DNA of 64,000 bases, from NCBI RefSeq assembly GCF_051622035.1, contig NC_135362.1:16033501-16097500 (forward strand). Direction: 5' to 3'. This document shows, piece by piece, positions 25,901 to 35,112 of this stretch (position 1 is the stretch's first letter; each line of letters starts with the position of its first letter). Under the pieces are notes generated by a model, which did not search any database, had not been told where the DNA came from, and worked only from the letters and a program-made list of their open reading frames with translations. Position numbers and translations under genes: made by a program. This DNA is from Arctopsyche grandis. Lineage: Eukaryota > Arthropoda > Insecta > Trichoptera > Hydropsychidae.

Positions 25901-28900
25901 CCATTCAGAACATTCTAACGACGAAAATAAACTTTCACAATCGATTTTAAGACAAAATCGCATATTATCGTATTGATTAAGGTAATTGGACTATTCGTCA
26001 CATTGCGGTGGTCACAAAGACAATTTTTGCCATGAAAATCGCGAACACACAATATTTGGCACTCAAGTTCTCGTTAGTATGATGGACTTTTCGGCTTGCA
26101 GATGTTCCGTTAGAGAGATTTTAGTGACTTTGTGACCAGTAATCACCGAACCATTGATTAATACCATTTGATCTGCGCATGAATTCATTTAAAATTTCGT
26201 AGTACATATTTTAACAAGATTTTTATTATTCACTAGCTGAACCCCGGCATGCGTTGCAATGCCATAATAACGCATGCAATTCCCGTTCCCGTTCTCGTTC
26301 ACATTTGTCGGAAAAACGCAGGTAGCGAACACATTTGAAATTATTGCGTTGCAATGACACTCATTCCCGTTTTTTTTCCACAGTAATCTTCCCGGACATG
26401 CATACAACAAATCCTGAAAGTTCCATCGTAATCGAATCAGTGGCTTAGGAGCCTATTCGAGACACACACACACAGACAGACATTGATTTTTTTTATATAT
26501 ATTGAAGAAGATAAGAAGATTTGGTGTCACCCCCGCACCTGACTTGTAACGCCACTGATCAATACCAAAGGCAAAGTACAATCGAAGTTAATGAAAATCC
26601 CACATGGATAAAATTCGATGGAGTCGATGCACGCGAAAGCCACAAGGGAAGAAAGGGAGAGGGAGAGGGAGAGAGAGTGAAGTGCGAGCGAGTGAGCGAT
26701 ACGATGGGTGTGCACATGGCCAGGGTGTGGGTGTGTTCGCAGACGCGTAGGTGTTCGTGAGCGGCTGGGTGTGAGTGTGAGTTTGCGTGTGCGCGCGAGT
26801 GCGCGTGTGCAAGAGCAAGAGCAAGAGCGATGTCCATCGCGAGGAGCGGTCTCATTGGGAAGTCAACGTCGGCTGCCGCGGCCGTCGGGAAGCAGTTGAG
26901 GCTCATCAAGCTCCAGCCTGTCAAACGCGTCGTCGTCACTTTCGACCCTTTCCACGAGGCAGCCGTCAACTGCAGGTGAGCCCCCACTCCCCCCCCCACT
27001 CCCCTAACCCCCTTCCTCGTCTAACCCTCCTCCTTATCGATCTGAATGAAATGGCGCACTTCGCTCTGGACTATGCTCGACTTTTATTTTGAGGTTAGGT
27101 TCGCTCGAGAATTTGACAGCACTGAACAAAGCGTTCAATATTCTGCAAAAGTCGTTTGGATCGTTCCCACTACGATCGGGCAATGAACTCGCCTGCGAGT
27201 GCTATTACTGTTTTCTACCACAAAACTGCTCTCATATTACCGAATCTATCTGTTGAGTTTTGTAACAAGTCTCAGTACCAAAACCGAAGTATATTGAATG
27301 AAAAAATGCACGAGCCTACAGTTCTAAGGACGATTGGCATATTAGGACTTTTATACAGCGTCTGGGAAGCATGCTTTGACGAAAGCAGGGCCATCAAATT
27401 CTGGAAAAAGTGACACAAAGCATCAAAGATGCATGTTTATCAGGTCTACCACACCCTATGTAAATGAGAACGCTGTACTCGCGAATATTTGAATACTGTT
27501 AATATAAAAGGATCTAAGTGCCATTTTTGAGATTTTGAAATACATCGGTTCTTGCCAATGCATTGTACAATTGTATGAGCAATACAAACTTGCTTTTGAT
27601 ATTTTTGGGAACTTAAATTATTGTTATTAAAATGTTGTCGTTGGCATATAGGACGTATTTCTGACGTAAAACCGATTTTGGATTTTTTGGCACTTTTATT
27701 TCCGGTATTAATTTATTTGCAATCACTCTTTAAATTGGGTAGATATCTTTCATAGATTGATTTGAATTTGTTTGAAAGTTATCATAGAGCTTTATAATAA
27801 TGGTTTTATTTCTTGAATTCCATAACAAAAAGTCTTTAGAATCTCAGTTATTAATTACAAATATAACTGAGATTCTAAAAAAAGACCTTTCATTCTGGGA
27901 CATTTTAAAACTGTTATTATTCATAATAATATTGAAGTTGACCTCATATCAACACACACATTGGGTCATGTTCATTTCAGAGAGGTTACAAGAAATGTTC
28001 TATTTATAATCTATTAAAGAAATTGTTAATAATTTTTCATGCAAAAGCAATGTTTGCTTTCAACATATGTATAATCAACAGATACAATTCCGTCAAACCA
28101 AATAAATAATAAATTTATATGATCTAAGAGTATAATTAAACTGGTGGAAAAGGTCATCCAAACACTAATATTATCATTATAATAATTTTAAAATAGAAAG
28201 AATACCTTCCCATAGATTCTACCAAGGGCAAAACAAACAATTGTGACATTTTCAAATATATAAATTAACCTTGGTCGTGTTCGTAGAAGATATCTAGGTG
28301 GGTCCCGAATAAATCATGGGAATGTTCTAAATAAATCTTGATTTGTATAACATACTGTTGTGGCAGAAAATTGAGTGTACAAATAGCGGAATTAGAAAAT
28401 AGACACTTCTTCATATTTAACATATGTGCATACATACTCATCATCGACATGCTAGGCAAATTGATAAGGAATTTAAATAAAGAATGAATAAAACCAACCT
28501 GCCTGCAGACTATCGAAAGTCGTAAATTAATACAATGCCTACTTTCGTACATGTTTGTGTTTTGATATTTACAATGAAATATACAAATTGCATATCTGGA
28601 AAATCGCCCCATTCTTGATGTTGATACAATAAAATAATATTGCGTCACAAGAATCACTGTAATTCAAAATCGAATTAATTTATCATTTTAAAATGTTCAC
28701 ATGATCTAATACAGTTTATGGCCAAAAATCTAAAACTAGTTGACCAATTTTTTGCATATATTTTCAGCAATGTAATCATTTCGGTAACAGCATAGTTGAA
28801 AAATCAAAACAAAAACAAAGTATCAAATGACTGAATTCTTACATTATTAATGTAATGTAAAAATAATGGGCAGTTACTTGATATCGATTAGTTATTAATA

Positions 28901-29043
28901 AACTTACCTCCACACTGCCCGCATCCATACGCCTTTCCCAAGATGCTAACCGCTGCATTTAATCCAATTGATGCGATGTCCGGAATCGACAAATGCGCCA
29001 GTGGTTCTGGACCACCAGGTGTTAATTCTCTTTCTGTAGACAT
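14227..29043 (-). CDS. AGO1: Argonaute-1 (miRNA-pathway AGO)
   Basis: Coding exons from 5' to 3' are 29043-28908, 18486-18206, 18122-17922, 17839-17596, 17514-17292, 17213-16968, 16889-16724, 16460-16327, 16253-16069, 15864-15549, 15164-14795 and 14535-14227: 936 residues, every junction in phase. AGO1 binds miRNAs and silences target mRNAs in the cytoplasm. After a Gly/Ser linker come the N domain ([20 protein letters not shown]), PAZ (from about residue 288), MID ([20 protein letters not shown], with the 5'-phosphate-binding lysines) and PIWI. The slicer tetrad D-E-D-H is complete: D673 in [11 protein letters not shown]713 in RQEIIQE, D746 in YRDGVSEG, H884 in YYAHLVAF. The protein ends MYFA as in animal AGO proteins. 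[10 protein letters not shown] has one more residue than the human KSTRFKPTR. The near identity to animal AGO1/AGO2 PIWI and the lack of a Gln-rich N-terminus exclude insect Ago2. Confidence 0.97.
15266..15440. mobile_element. TTAA-flanked MITE in AGO1 intron (piggyBac-like)
   Basis: TTAA at 15262-15265 and 15441-15444 flanks a 175-bp element with imperfect inverted ends (CCGCCCGCCCGCC versus GGCGGGTGGAGGG). It is much richer in GC than the surrounding intron and has no gene. Confidence 0.6.
19918..19990. repeat. (TA)n microsatellite
   Basis: About 65 bp of alternating TA inside the AGO1 intron. The overlapping open frames are artefacts. Confidence 0.95.
20151..20222 (-). CDS. AGO1: AGO1 Pro-rich cassette exon (72 nt)
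   Basis: A GC-rich island in AT-rich intron, bounded by TTTTTAG and GTAATC on the minus strand. Entered with the single base left by either first exon, it reads without a stop as 24 residues including [19 protein letters not shown]. It leaves in the same phase as it enters, so it can be skipped or included without changing the frame. Included, it lengthens the AGO1 N-terminal tail to give 960 residues. A competing ATG-initiated frame ([10 protein letters not shown]...) leaves the exon in the wrong phase for the next exon. Confidence 0.65.
21340..21500 (-). pseudogene. Mariner transposase fragment (inverted)
   Basis: The minus-strand translation contains [17 protein letters not shown], the mariner motif around a catalytic Asp (TCDE.W..HY..ESK), with an in-frame stop. 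It then jumps, by an apparent internal deletion, to [10 protein letters not shown], which belongs near the transposase C-terminus. Non-functional. Confidence 0.7.
21511..21699 (+). pseudogene. Mariner transposase C-terminal fragment
   Basis: The frame reads [15 protein letters not shown] ... [14 protein letters not shown], the C-terminal part of mariner transposases (EVQEAV... RW.KCI...GDYVEK). It lies head-to-head with the minus-strand mariner fragment just to its left. Relic only. Confidence 0.7.
21735..23034 (-). mobile_element. PIF/Harbinger-like element with 246-bp inverted arms and a MADF ORF
   Basis: Exactly bounded by TTA target duplications (21732-21734 and 23035-23037). The ends are GGGCGCGATCACACAGCGAG and its complement. 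The inverted arms (21735-21980 and 22789-23034) are nearly identical, implying recent origin. The centre carries a MADF-domain ORF but no DDE transposase, so the element is non-autonomous. Harbinger elements typically pair a transposase with a separate Myb/MADF-type DNA-binding protein, and this copy keeps only the latter. Confidence 0.8.
21897..22097 (-). CDS. MADF-domain protein fragment of the Harbinger-like element
   Basis: From the ATG at 22097 there are 66 codons. Residues 2-40 ([20 protein letters not shown], then [19 protein letters not shown]) match a MADF (Adf-1/Myb-SANT-like) DNA-binding domain start. The frame then runs into the inverted arm and ends there, so the domain is cut after its second helix. 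It could be a first exon whose partner was lost, or a truncated competitor of the transposase accessory protein. Confidence 0.55.
   Translation of the reverse strand: MSEKLIEVVRQYECVYDVRSVKYKDQNIRNEAWEEMSKKIWDTPLSITVKRRPRVDELVYITVKLV
23110..23470 (+). pseudogene. hAT transposase relic (GTF2IRD2-like family)
   Basis: Broken + strand frames spell conserved hAT transposase pieces: [16 protein letters not shown], then after a frameshift [18 protein letters not shown] (compare the family motif GDL.YHTEVRWLSRG), then [19 protein letters not shown]. Stops and frameshifts separate them. It belongs to the hAT shell at 21129-23940. Confidence 0.7.
24480..25110 (-). promoter_or_regulatory. GC-rich proximal AGO1 promoter/5'UTR island
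   Basis: A sharp rise in G+C and CpG against AT-rich surroundings, with simple repeats (GACGAA, GATGAC, GGCGAA units). It contains the MYPQ first exon, so I read it as the proximal promoter and 5'UTR. The open frames here are low-complexity and not genes. Confidence 0.5.
24774..24786 (-). CDS. AGO1: AGO1 alternative first coding exon (MYPQ isoform)
   Basis: On the minus strand, ATG TAT CCT CAA C is followed by a consensus donor, GTAAGC. The one leftover base fits both the cassette exon (giving Q-S-W-T) and the next constant exon (giving P-P-P-A). An AGO1 N-terminus starting MYP is familiar from other insects. The result is an 895-residue AGO1. The 5'UTR lies in the GC-rich stretch up to about 25.1 kb, which has CGTCTTCG and CGATGA repeats. 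Confidence 0.65.
26010..26515. repeat. Dispersed repeats upstream of mRpL53
   Basis: 26010-26140 is a foldback repeat (GGTCACAAAG ... CTTTGTGACC) sharing its arm with the TPD52-intron repeat at 7.6 kb. 26231-26515 starts CTAGCTGAACCCCGGCATGC and ends in a CACACACACAGACAGACA tail before an AT run, the layout of a common insect retroposon end. A similar ACAGACAGACAGACACACAG tail occurs at 4.3 kb. Confidence 0.45.
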
Positions 29044-29488
29044 GATCCTGTCGATAATTCAATTATATTTTAAATATTATTTGAAAAATTATATGTATTT
29101 TTGTGTTGTTTCAGAGATTTTGTCTTCAATATTACAGCTCCAAAAATCTTAGGTACAAATCCTAGTTGCTTAATTAAAACTGAAATTGTATGTGACAGAC
29201 GAGAGCCATCCATATCTTGCTTACTAAATCCTGAAGTAGCGGGTAATGAACTATTTTAAGAATATGCTATTGTATAGCAATGTCTATAATGTATCTAACA
29301 TAATTTTGTATTTTTCAGGAAGCAGCGGTCTCAATACAATCAATTTTAAAGCTGGTAATCTATCGTGTCTCGAACTCCTTCAACTTTATAATAAATATAT
29401 TACACCCTTGGCGCCGAAAGAAGAAGCAGCGATAGACGCCGTCGATAAAAAATCGAATAAACTCAAGAAACAAGGCGGAAAAAAGTAG
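26830..29488 (+). CDS. mRpL53: Mitochondrial large-subunit ribosomal protein L53 (mL53)
   Basis: Three exons, 26830-26975, 29115-29242 and 29319-29488, give 147 residues with in-phase GT-AG junctions. Exon 1 encodes a basic N-terminus suited to mitochondrial targeting, then [20 protein letters not shown], the MRPL53 signature (human: LRPVKQVRVQFCPFE). Exon 2 gives RDFVFNITAPKI and TEIVCDRREPSISCLLNPEV. Exon 3 gives INFKAGNLSCLELLQLYNKY and a Lys-rich tail. The protein is part of the mitochondrial 39S subunit. The start is the first ATG in frame at the end of a GT-rich leader. Intron 1 (2.1 kb) contains an AGO1 exon on the other strand. Confidence 0.9.
28908..29043 (-). CDS. AGO1: AGO1 distal alternative first coding exon (MSTEREL isoform)
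   Basis: 45 codons plus one base, beginning [20 protein letters not shown] and ending before GTAAGT. The phase fits the cassette exon and the first constant exon. An acceptor-like TTATCGACAG lies 5 nt before the ATG, so upstream 5'UTR exon(s) are expected. The exon lies inside mRpL53 intron 1, antisense, only 71 nt from mRpL53 exon 2. Confidence 0.7.
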
Positions 29489-29518
29489 AATTGAAAGGAA
29501 ATCCACTAAAAACCAAAA

Positions 29519-29698
29519 ATGTATAATAGTAAAAAAGGTAACTTACACGTCATCGATCGGATCTACAACCAAGTTCCAGCATTTACTGATGTCTTTTCGG
29601 AAGACACTTTCTATGTGTTTGTCGTGTGCTTTGTCCTGTCCACGTTTTTGGTTGCATTTATATTATCTCGATTTATTACACTGAAACCAGTAGAATGA
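29519..29698 (+). CDS. 59-residue single-pass membrane protein ORF, downstream cistron of mRpL53
   Basis: The ATG at 29519 is 30 nt after the mRpL53 stop and opens 59 codons to a TGA. Residues 1-29 are polar (KKGNLHVIDRIYNQVPAF within them). Residues about 31-50 (FYVFVVCFVLSTFLVAFILS) form one clear transmembrane helix, followed by a short RFITLKP tail. Composition and codon use look like a real small protein. There is no splice acceptor between the two ORFs, so it is probably translated from the mRpL53 mRNA by reinitiation or leaky scanning, or from its own promoter. I do not recognise the family. A mitochondrial or ER micropeptide is possible but is inference. Confidence 0.6.
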   Translation: MYNSKKGNLHVIDRIYNQVPAFTDVFSEDTFYVFVVCFVLSTFLVAFILSRFITLKPVE

Positions 29699-30332
29699 AT
29701 GAAACGTTAGAAAGTAAATATGTGTAATTGTTTAAAAAGTATGGTCAAATTGAAGGCATGCGCACTTCATTGAAGTGTAATTTTATTTATAGAAAATAAT
29801 CTATTAATGAAACACATACAAGTGAAGAATGTATTCTTTGAATTTGACCATACTAAAAATAATCTCCACTTTCCATTATATTTCATGAATGTTTCCTTAT
29901 GCTAGTCAAAAATTTAATATAATCCTTCTATCCATATAGAATACATTGATATAAAATTTAAAACTTGTTTTTATTCAAATTCCAACCAAAAGATCCAATA
30001 CTTTTAATGCATTCAGACACTAATCAACAATGAACACAATTGAAAATAAAGTTCAAACAAATTTCTTATACAAAAATTGAATACACAATTTTTAGAGCAA
30101 TGATCACTGTTAAAATGAAGAAATTAGTAAATTTTCATTCAGCAACGTCACACAGAACCGAAGCGACTGCATTTTTCACACGCATTAGTTGACACAATGG
30201 CACATTGCATCACAATTGTGCAAACAGCAACCTGGCAAACTGGTCACGTCTCAGATCGAGTTCTTCACGAACGATAACACTTTCGCTATCGAACACTATG
30301 AGAGATGCACCAATAGTGGTTGGTATACATAC

Positions 30333-30640
30333 GGCTCGGTAATTGGAACTGCGTTCCAGCAGGAAACGCGAGGCGTCTGTTCGAAGCTCGGGAACTGACC
30401 GGCGTTATCCCGGTCTCGATCCCGATGTAGCTAGAGAACAGAGATCCAGAGGTGCAGCGGTTCGGATGAGAGTATGTGTCGGTGTCTGGGTGTCTATGTT
30501 TGTATGTCTGTATGTCAGCGGAGGTGCTGTGGTGTCTGTGAAGAGCCGTGACCTTGAGGCGGACCGCCACCACGGAGACTGCGCACACACTCGCGTCGAT
30601 CGACAACTGTTGGTGCGAGTGCGCCATCGTTTTCATCGTT
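30333..30640 (-). other. Candidate AGO1 5'UTR exon with GC-rich island
   Basis: A minus-strand consensus donor, GCC|GTATGT, lies at 30332/30333 at the edge of a CpG-rich stretch. Being upstream of the acceptor before the MSTEREL exon, it is a good candidate for a non-coding first exon. Splicing across it would place all downstream mRpL53 exons inside an AGO1 intron. The upper boundary is a guess. Confidence 0.35.
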
Positions 30641-30953
30641 CTGTTTTTCTATGGGCTTCAGGTGTCACTTGTTGTTGGTTTGTTTTATGACGCACGACTT
30701 TTCAGCCTTTCGAGCGAATGACGCAGTTAAGTGAAATTAAAAGCCGCACTGCACTGTTGAGATTAAAATAATAAAAAGAGACCCTCGAGATCCTACAGAA
30801 GTTCTTTGCAAGCCTTTGAAGTGACAAAATATTTCTATCATTATTTTTATCTTTATCTACATATACGCTACGTGTGGGTCTACCTCGTTCCACCAACTTG
30901 AAATTTCTCGAGACTCGTTTGCCCAACTTTTTCGGTGTATTTCGTCGTCAAGC

Positions 30954-31366
30954 TTGTATAAATGGATGCGGTGCATCCGCTCTAAAATCGCCAGACAAAT
31001 TGAACGACAGATTAACGGACGGCTGCTTTAAATGCAATTCTCGTCTTCTAGAATGATAGATTGCACATCAGATGACGGGTAACCTTTCGATGTGCACAGA
31101 TGCAATTATTAAAATTGAGTTGGATCTTTCAGGCGATTTTAATAAGGCAATATTCGATAAGTTCCGAATCCTGCCTTATTAAACTCGCCAGAAAGATCCA
31201 ACTCAATTTTAATAATTGCATCTGTGCACATCGAAAGGTTACTCGTCATCTGATGTGCAATCTATCATTCGAGAAAACGAGAATTACGTTTAAAGCTGCC
31301 GCTCTGTTAATCTGTCGTTCGTTTGACTGGCGATTTTAGAGCGGATGCACCAAACCCTGTATAAAA
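30954..31366. repeat. Foldback element, about 190-bp arms
   Basis: Long imperfect inverted arms run from about 30954 and from 31366 towards a short centre at about 31150 (GGTGCATCCGCTCTAAAATC at one end, its complement at the other). No coding content. Confidence 0.75.
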
Positions 31367-31423
31367 TACCAGGGCTGTGGAGCAGGGGCGTCATTTCAGG
31401 GGGGGGGGCAAAATTTTGGTAAA

Positions 31424-31730
31424 CGGGTTACTTGTCAAATGTGAATCGCTAACAGGATAACCGCTCGCGCGGATCTCCCGTCGCACGAAAATTGCTCGCA
31501 TATACTATTTTTTACGAGATTTTTATTATTATCGACTAAACATATGAACTTCGCACTTGATACGGACATACGATAAAATTATGTCTAGTCGATAATAATA
31601 AAAATCTCGTAAAAAAAAAAGTATTTGCCACCAATTTTGCATACAGTTTTCTTGCGACCAATTTTCGTGCGACGGGAGATCAGCGCGAGCGGTTATCCTG
31701 TTAGCGATACACATTTGACAAGTAATCACC
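31424..31730. repeat. Foldback element (GGATAACCGCTCGCGC family)
   Basis: Inverted arms begin CTTGTCAAATGTGAATCGCT and contain GATCTCCCGTCGCACGAAAA. The inner arms are TACGAGATTTTTATTATTATC and its complement. The same family occurs at 43.98-44.21 kb and, more diverged, at 40.46-40.63 kb. Confidence 0.75.
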
Positions 31731-31799
31731 GAACCACGCTACATATGGGTGGGTCTACCTCGTTCCACCAATTTCTCGAGACATAAATTTATAATATAC

Positions 31800-33589
31800 A
31801 TAAATTCAGAAATCGGTTTCAAATTTGAATCTTCGTATTACGTCATTTTATGAAAAAAGTGTTATACGCCATAGTAAACCTCGACGCAAGCACACATACA
31901 GCTGATTGTTTGAGTCCGCTTTAACAATGATTTTTTCAAGTAGTCCTGGTACTCAATTTTACTCGAATTGCTAAGCAAAAAAGAATCATTTGAAAGTTTA
32001 CGAATATTCTATAACTTCAAATGAGTGTTACATTTCGCGTCGTGTTCGCACCCACTTGGAATAATTCTGATCTGATTGTTTGAGTTCGATTTACCATGTT
32101 TTCTAAATTGACAGTTATAGACGCAAGATTAATTTATCTGTCAGTCAATCTATTGCGACGTCTTCGATTTCAACTTGCCAAGCTGAATTGTGTCAAGACT
32201 TTTATTAGTCCATTGATTTAATCGGATCACTTTGGACTTACATATTTGATACATTGAGTGGGCTCAATTTAAAATATGATTGTTAAATCTGCAATTACCA
32301 ATTCAAACACGGGAAGGGATTTTAAATGTGATGTTTTAGATATTTTGATTTTAGACAAAAATTCTGTAAGTATTAAATTAACGAGTATCGACTCTTTATT
32401 GATAAAATTAGTCTATTGGTACTTTCATTTAAATTTGTAATACAAGTACATATATATGTACATAAGACCATATATGAAAATGTAATAAAATTGAAAGCAT
32501 ACTAAAAACATAGTTTTCCCTTCAAAAATTATAAAAGATCTTGTGTATCATGTTTTAATTCTGGAATATTTCAGTAATTGTATGTACGTGTCCTGTCACA
32601 GATAGCACACATTTTTACGATATATATTTTGATTTAAAAGAATCGATCCTATGCTACAATATGAATCACGAAAAGCATTTATAGACCATAATGTAATCAC
32701 GGTTGCATTTTTTTTAATTAAATGTAAATATTTTGTAAAATAATGTAGGCGTTGTCATGGAGTTTATCATTTATATTACGTATTATAATGTGATTTATGT
32801 AAATAAGTCACGATTTTTTAGTGCGATTACGTTGTTTTAAGTTTTAAACACAAACAAAGAAAAACACAACCGTAATCAGTTTCGATTTGGCTTCAAATTT
32901 CATCGCTCACGATATATTTTTTTAGAAACAGTAATTCTTATACATATTTCTGTCCTCTTTTATTATATTATACTCACTGATGATGCATAATGTCAACAAT
33001 TTTCAAGTAAAAAAATAAGGTAAATGAAGAAATAAGTATCGTCCCTTTGTATAATGGTGCGAATGAGAGCTGCTTGCGCCACCCAAGTTATTTTTTGATT
33101 ATTTTTTATTACAAAAAACAAGTAGGGAAAACGAAAGATCTCACAGGTCCGTAATATTCACTAATTTTAGTCCTTTGGCTCGCCTCAAAATATGCAGGTG
33201 AACGTTCGATGGTTAAAACGAAACAAAAAGCACCACCATGGGCTTTTTTACCTTTTTTTCAAGAGTGTGGAAGAAAAACTCCTTGTCTTTCATCCACTTT
33301 TCGATGAAGACGATTCATATGGAAATTGCATTCAATCATTTGACGAATTGAACTCATATTCAAATTTTAAGAACAATGACGTCACGTCACTTATTCCACT
33401 TCATAAAAAAAAACACATTTTTCAGACAAGCTTTTATGTATGTACAAATATGTTACAGTCCAAGCGTACATTTCGATCGTTCATGAACATACTAGTTTGT
33501 TCACACAGGAACTAATGTGGCCAATTGTATTATACCCGAAAGAACAATATTCACAATCGCTTGTTCCATTCTCCATTATTTATTCGTAG
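31800..33589. other. Intergenic AT-rich stretch, no gene seen
   Basis: There is no exon-like island or clear transposon terminus. A 107-codon + frame at 33192-33515 has no recognisable domain and no splice context, so I treat it as chance. Confidence 0.5.
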
Positions 33590-33823
33590 TTAGTGGCTGC
33601 CCATCCATATGGACTGCGAGGCTGCAGTGTTCCCAGTAAAGTACAAATGCATGTTATTTTTGCTGTCCATATGGACTGCGGGCTGCAGACCTCCCAGTAT
33701 AATACTATTTGTACCCAGTATGCTATTTTTGTTTGTATTTGATCATCGGCATGGTCAGTGAGCTACTACAGCCCGATTAATTGCTGCAGCCCCCCCACTA
33801 TGAATTCTCGCGAGCCGTCACTG
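33590..33823. mobile_element. Old hAT-type MITE with internal tandem duplication
   Basis: The right end GCCGTCACTG and the left AGTGGCTGCC are diverged CAGTGGCGGC-type termini. The flanks match 7 of 8 bases (ATTCGTAG, ATTCGTAC). A unit containing CATATGGACTGCG is present twice in tandem near the left end. The interior matches the reverse complement of the element at 43161-43484. Confidence 0.55.
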
Positions 33824-35112
33824 ATTCGTACCCTGGGTTGCAATATTTTAAAAATCATTGGAAACATGAATTATACTACGACGTAATGTGAATCAATCAG
33901 ATTTTCTATTTCAAATACTTTGCATTTTGACATCAACAAAGGTATTGACGGATCAAAAGTTAAATGCGATACCCGATGGGAATCTATTTGAACACTTCAA
34001 CTAAAACCAATAGTTCGTGTATGAACGAACCAGAATGAACACTTGGACTGTAACATACATATGTATGTATGCAAATTAATATGATATTTACTTGCCTTGT
34101 GTTGCACTACGACGATCAACTTAAACATGGTTACAAGATACAACGTGCTCGGTTGCGATACAAAGAATGAATCATTGAAAGCGAAATTGAATGATAACAG
34201 AGTGCTTCGTTTTGTATGATTCATTCAAAATGATTTCCACACAAGAAACTCTTCACTTGTCTGATAACATTTCGATTTCGAATTCCTTTCAGATGAGGTA
34301 AAAGTAATTTTAGAATACGAATTGTATCACAAATATGTAATTGGAGAATGAAATTAAGAAATATTGACTTCTTAAATAATACTTACCAATATTCATAAAA
34401 AATTGTCTCAACAAAAGTGAATCGTAGTGAAAAAGTTGTATTAAAAAAAAAGTTGCTATGGTAATAAAGTAACAAATATAGAAAAAAATAAAGAGTAAAA
34501 ACATACATATCTAAGAACATATTTATCAGTATTTGAAGAATAATAGTCAATATTTTAGACTTTTTTACATCATATATTTTAATGAACGAATTTAATGCAT
34601 TTTACAACTTCAATACCTGTATTTTTTATCAGAGAATGGGCAACGATTAAATTTACGATAATTTATTATTTTGAACATGTTGATACGTACTTGTATAAAT
34701 CAACAGTAATTCAGTGTGAACGCCAACACAAGTCATGTGTGAATATACATACATACATATTTTATCAAAAACGGTTAAGCAGTTTAATATCACAACCGCA
34801 AGATATGTACATATGTAATTCTAAAGGCAAGATATCATAACCACATCCGAATAGAAAAATCTGACTATAATGTCTGGGAAATAGGAATTCATTGTTAATA
34901 TATTTCATTAAAAAAAAACAAACAACATAGTGGTTAAACTTATCACTCAAGATTGGATCGAACCAAAAATCTTGTTCCAGTTGCGAATTGTATACTTACA
35001 TTATAATATACACTTTAGTGAGGCAAGAGTCACTTGCTCATCCAAGTTTTTGGTCAATTCAAACCCGTTCCAAGACAGCTTTCTTTTGGTAAGATACACA
35101 TATATATGTACG

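Noticed and set aside
30343-30690. 115-codon + strand frame across the GC-rich island
   Set aside because: Compositional artefact of a CpG-rich region; the better signal there is the minus-strand splice donor.
33192-33515. 107-codon + strand frame
   Set aside because: No recognisable domain, no splice sites, AT-driven composition, no neighbouring exons.
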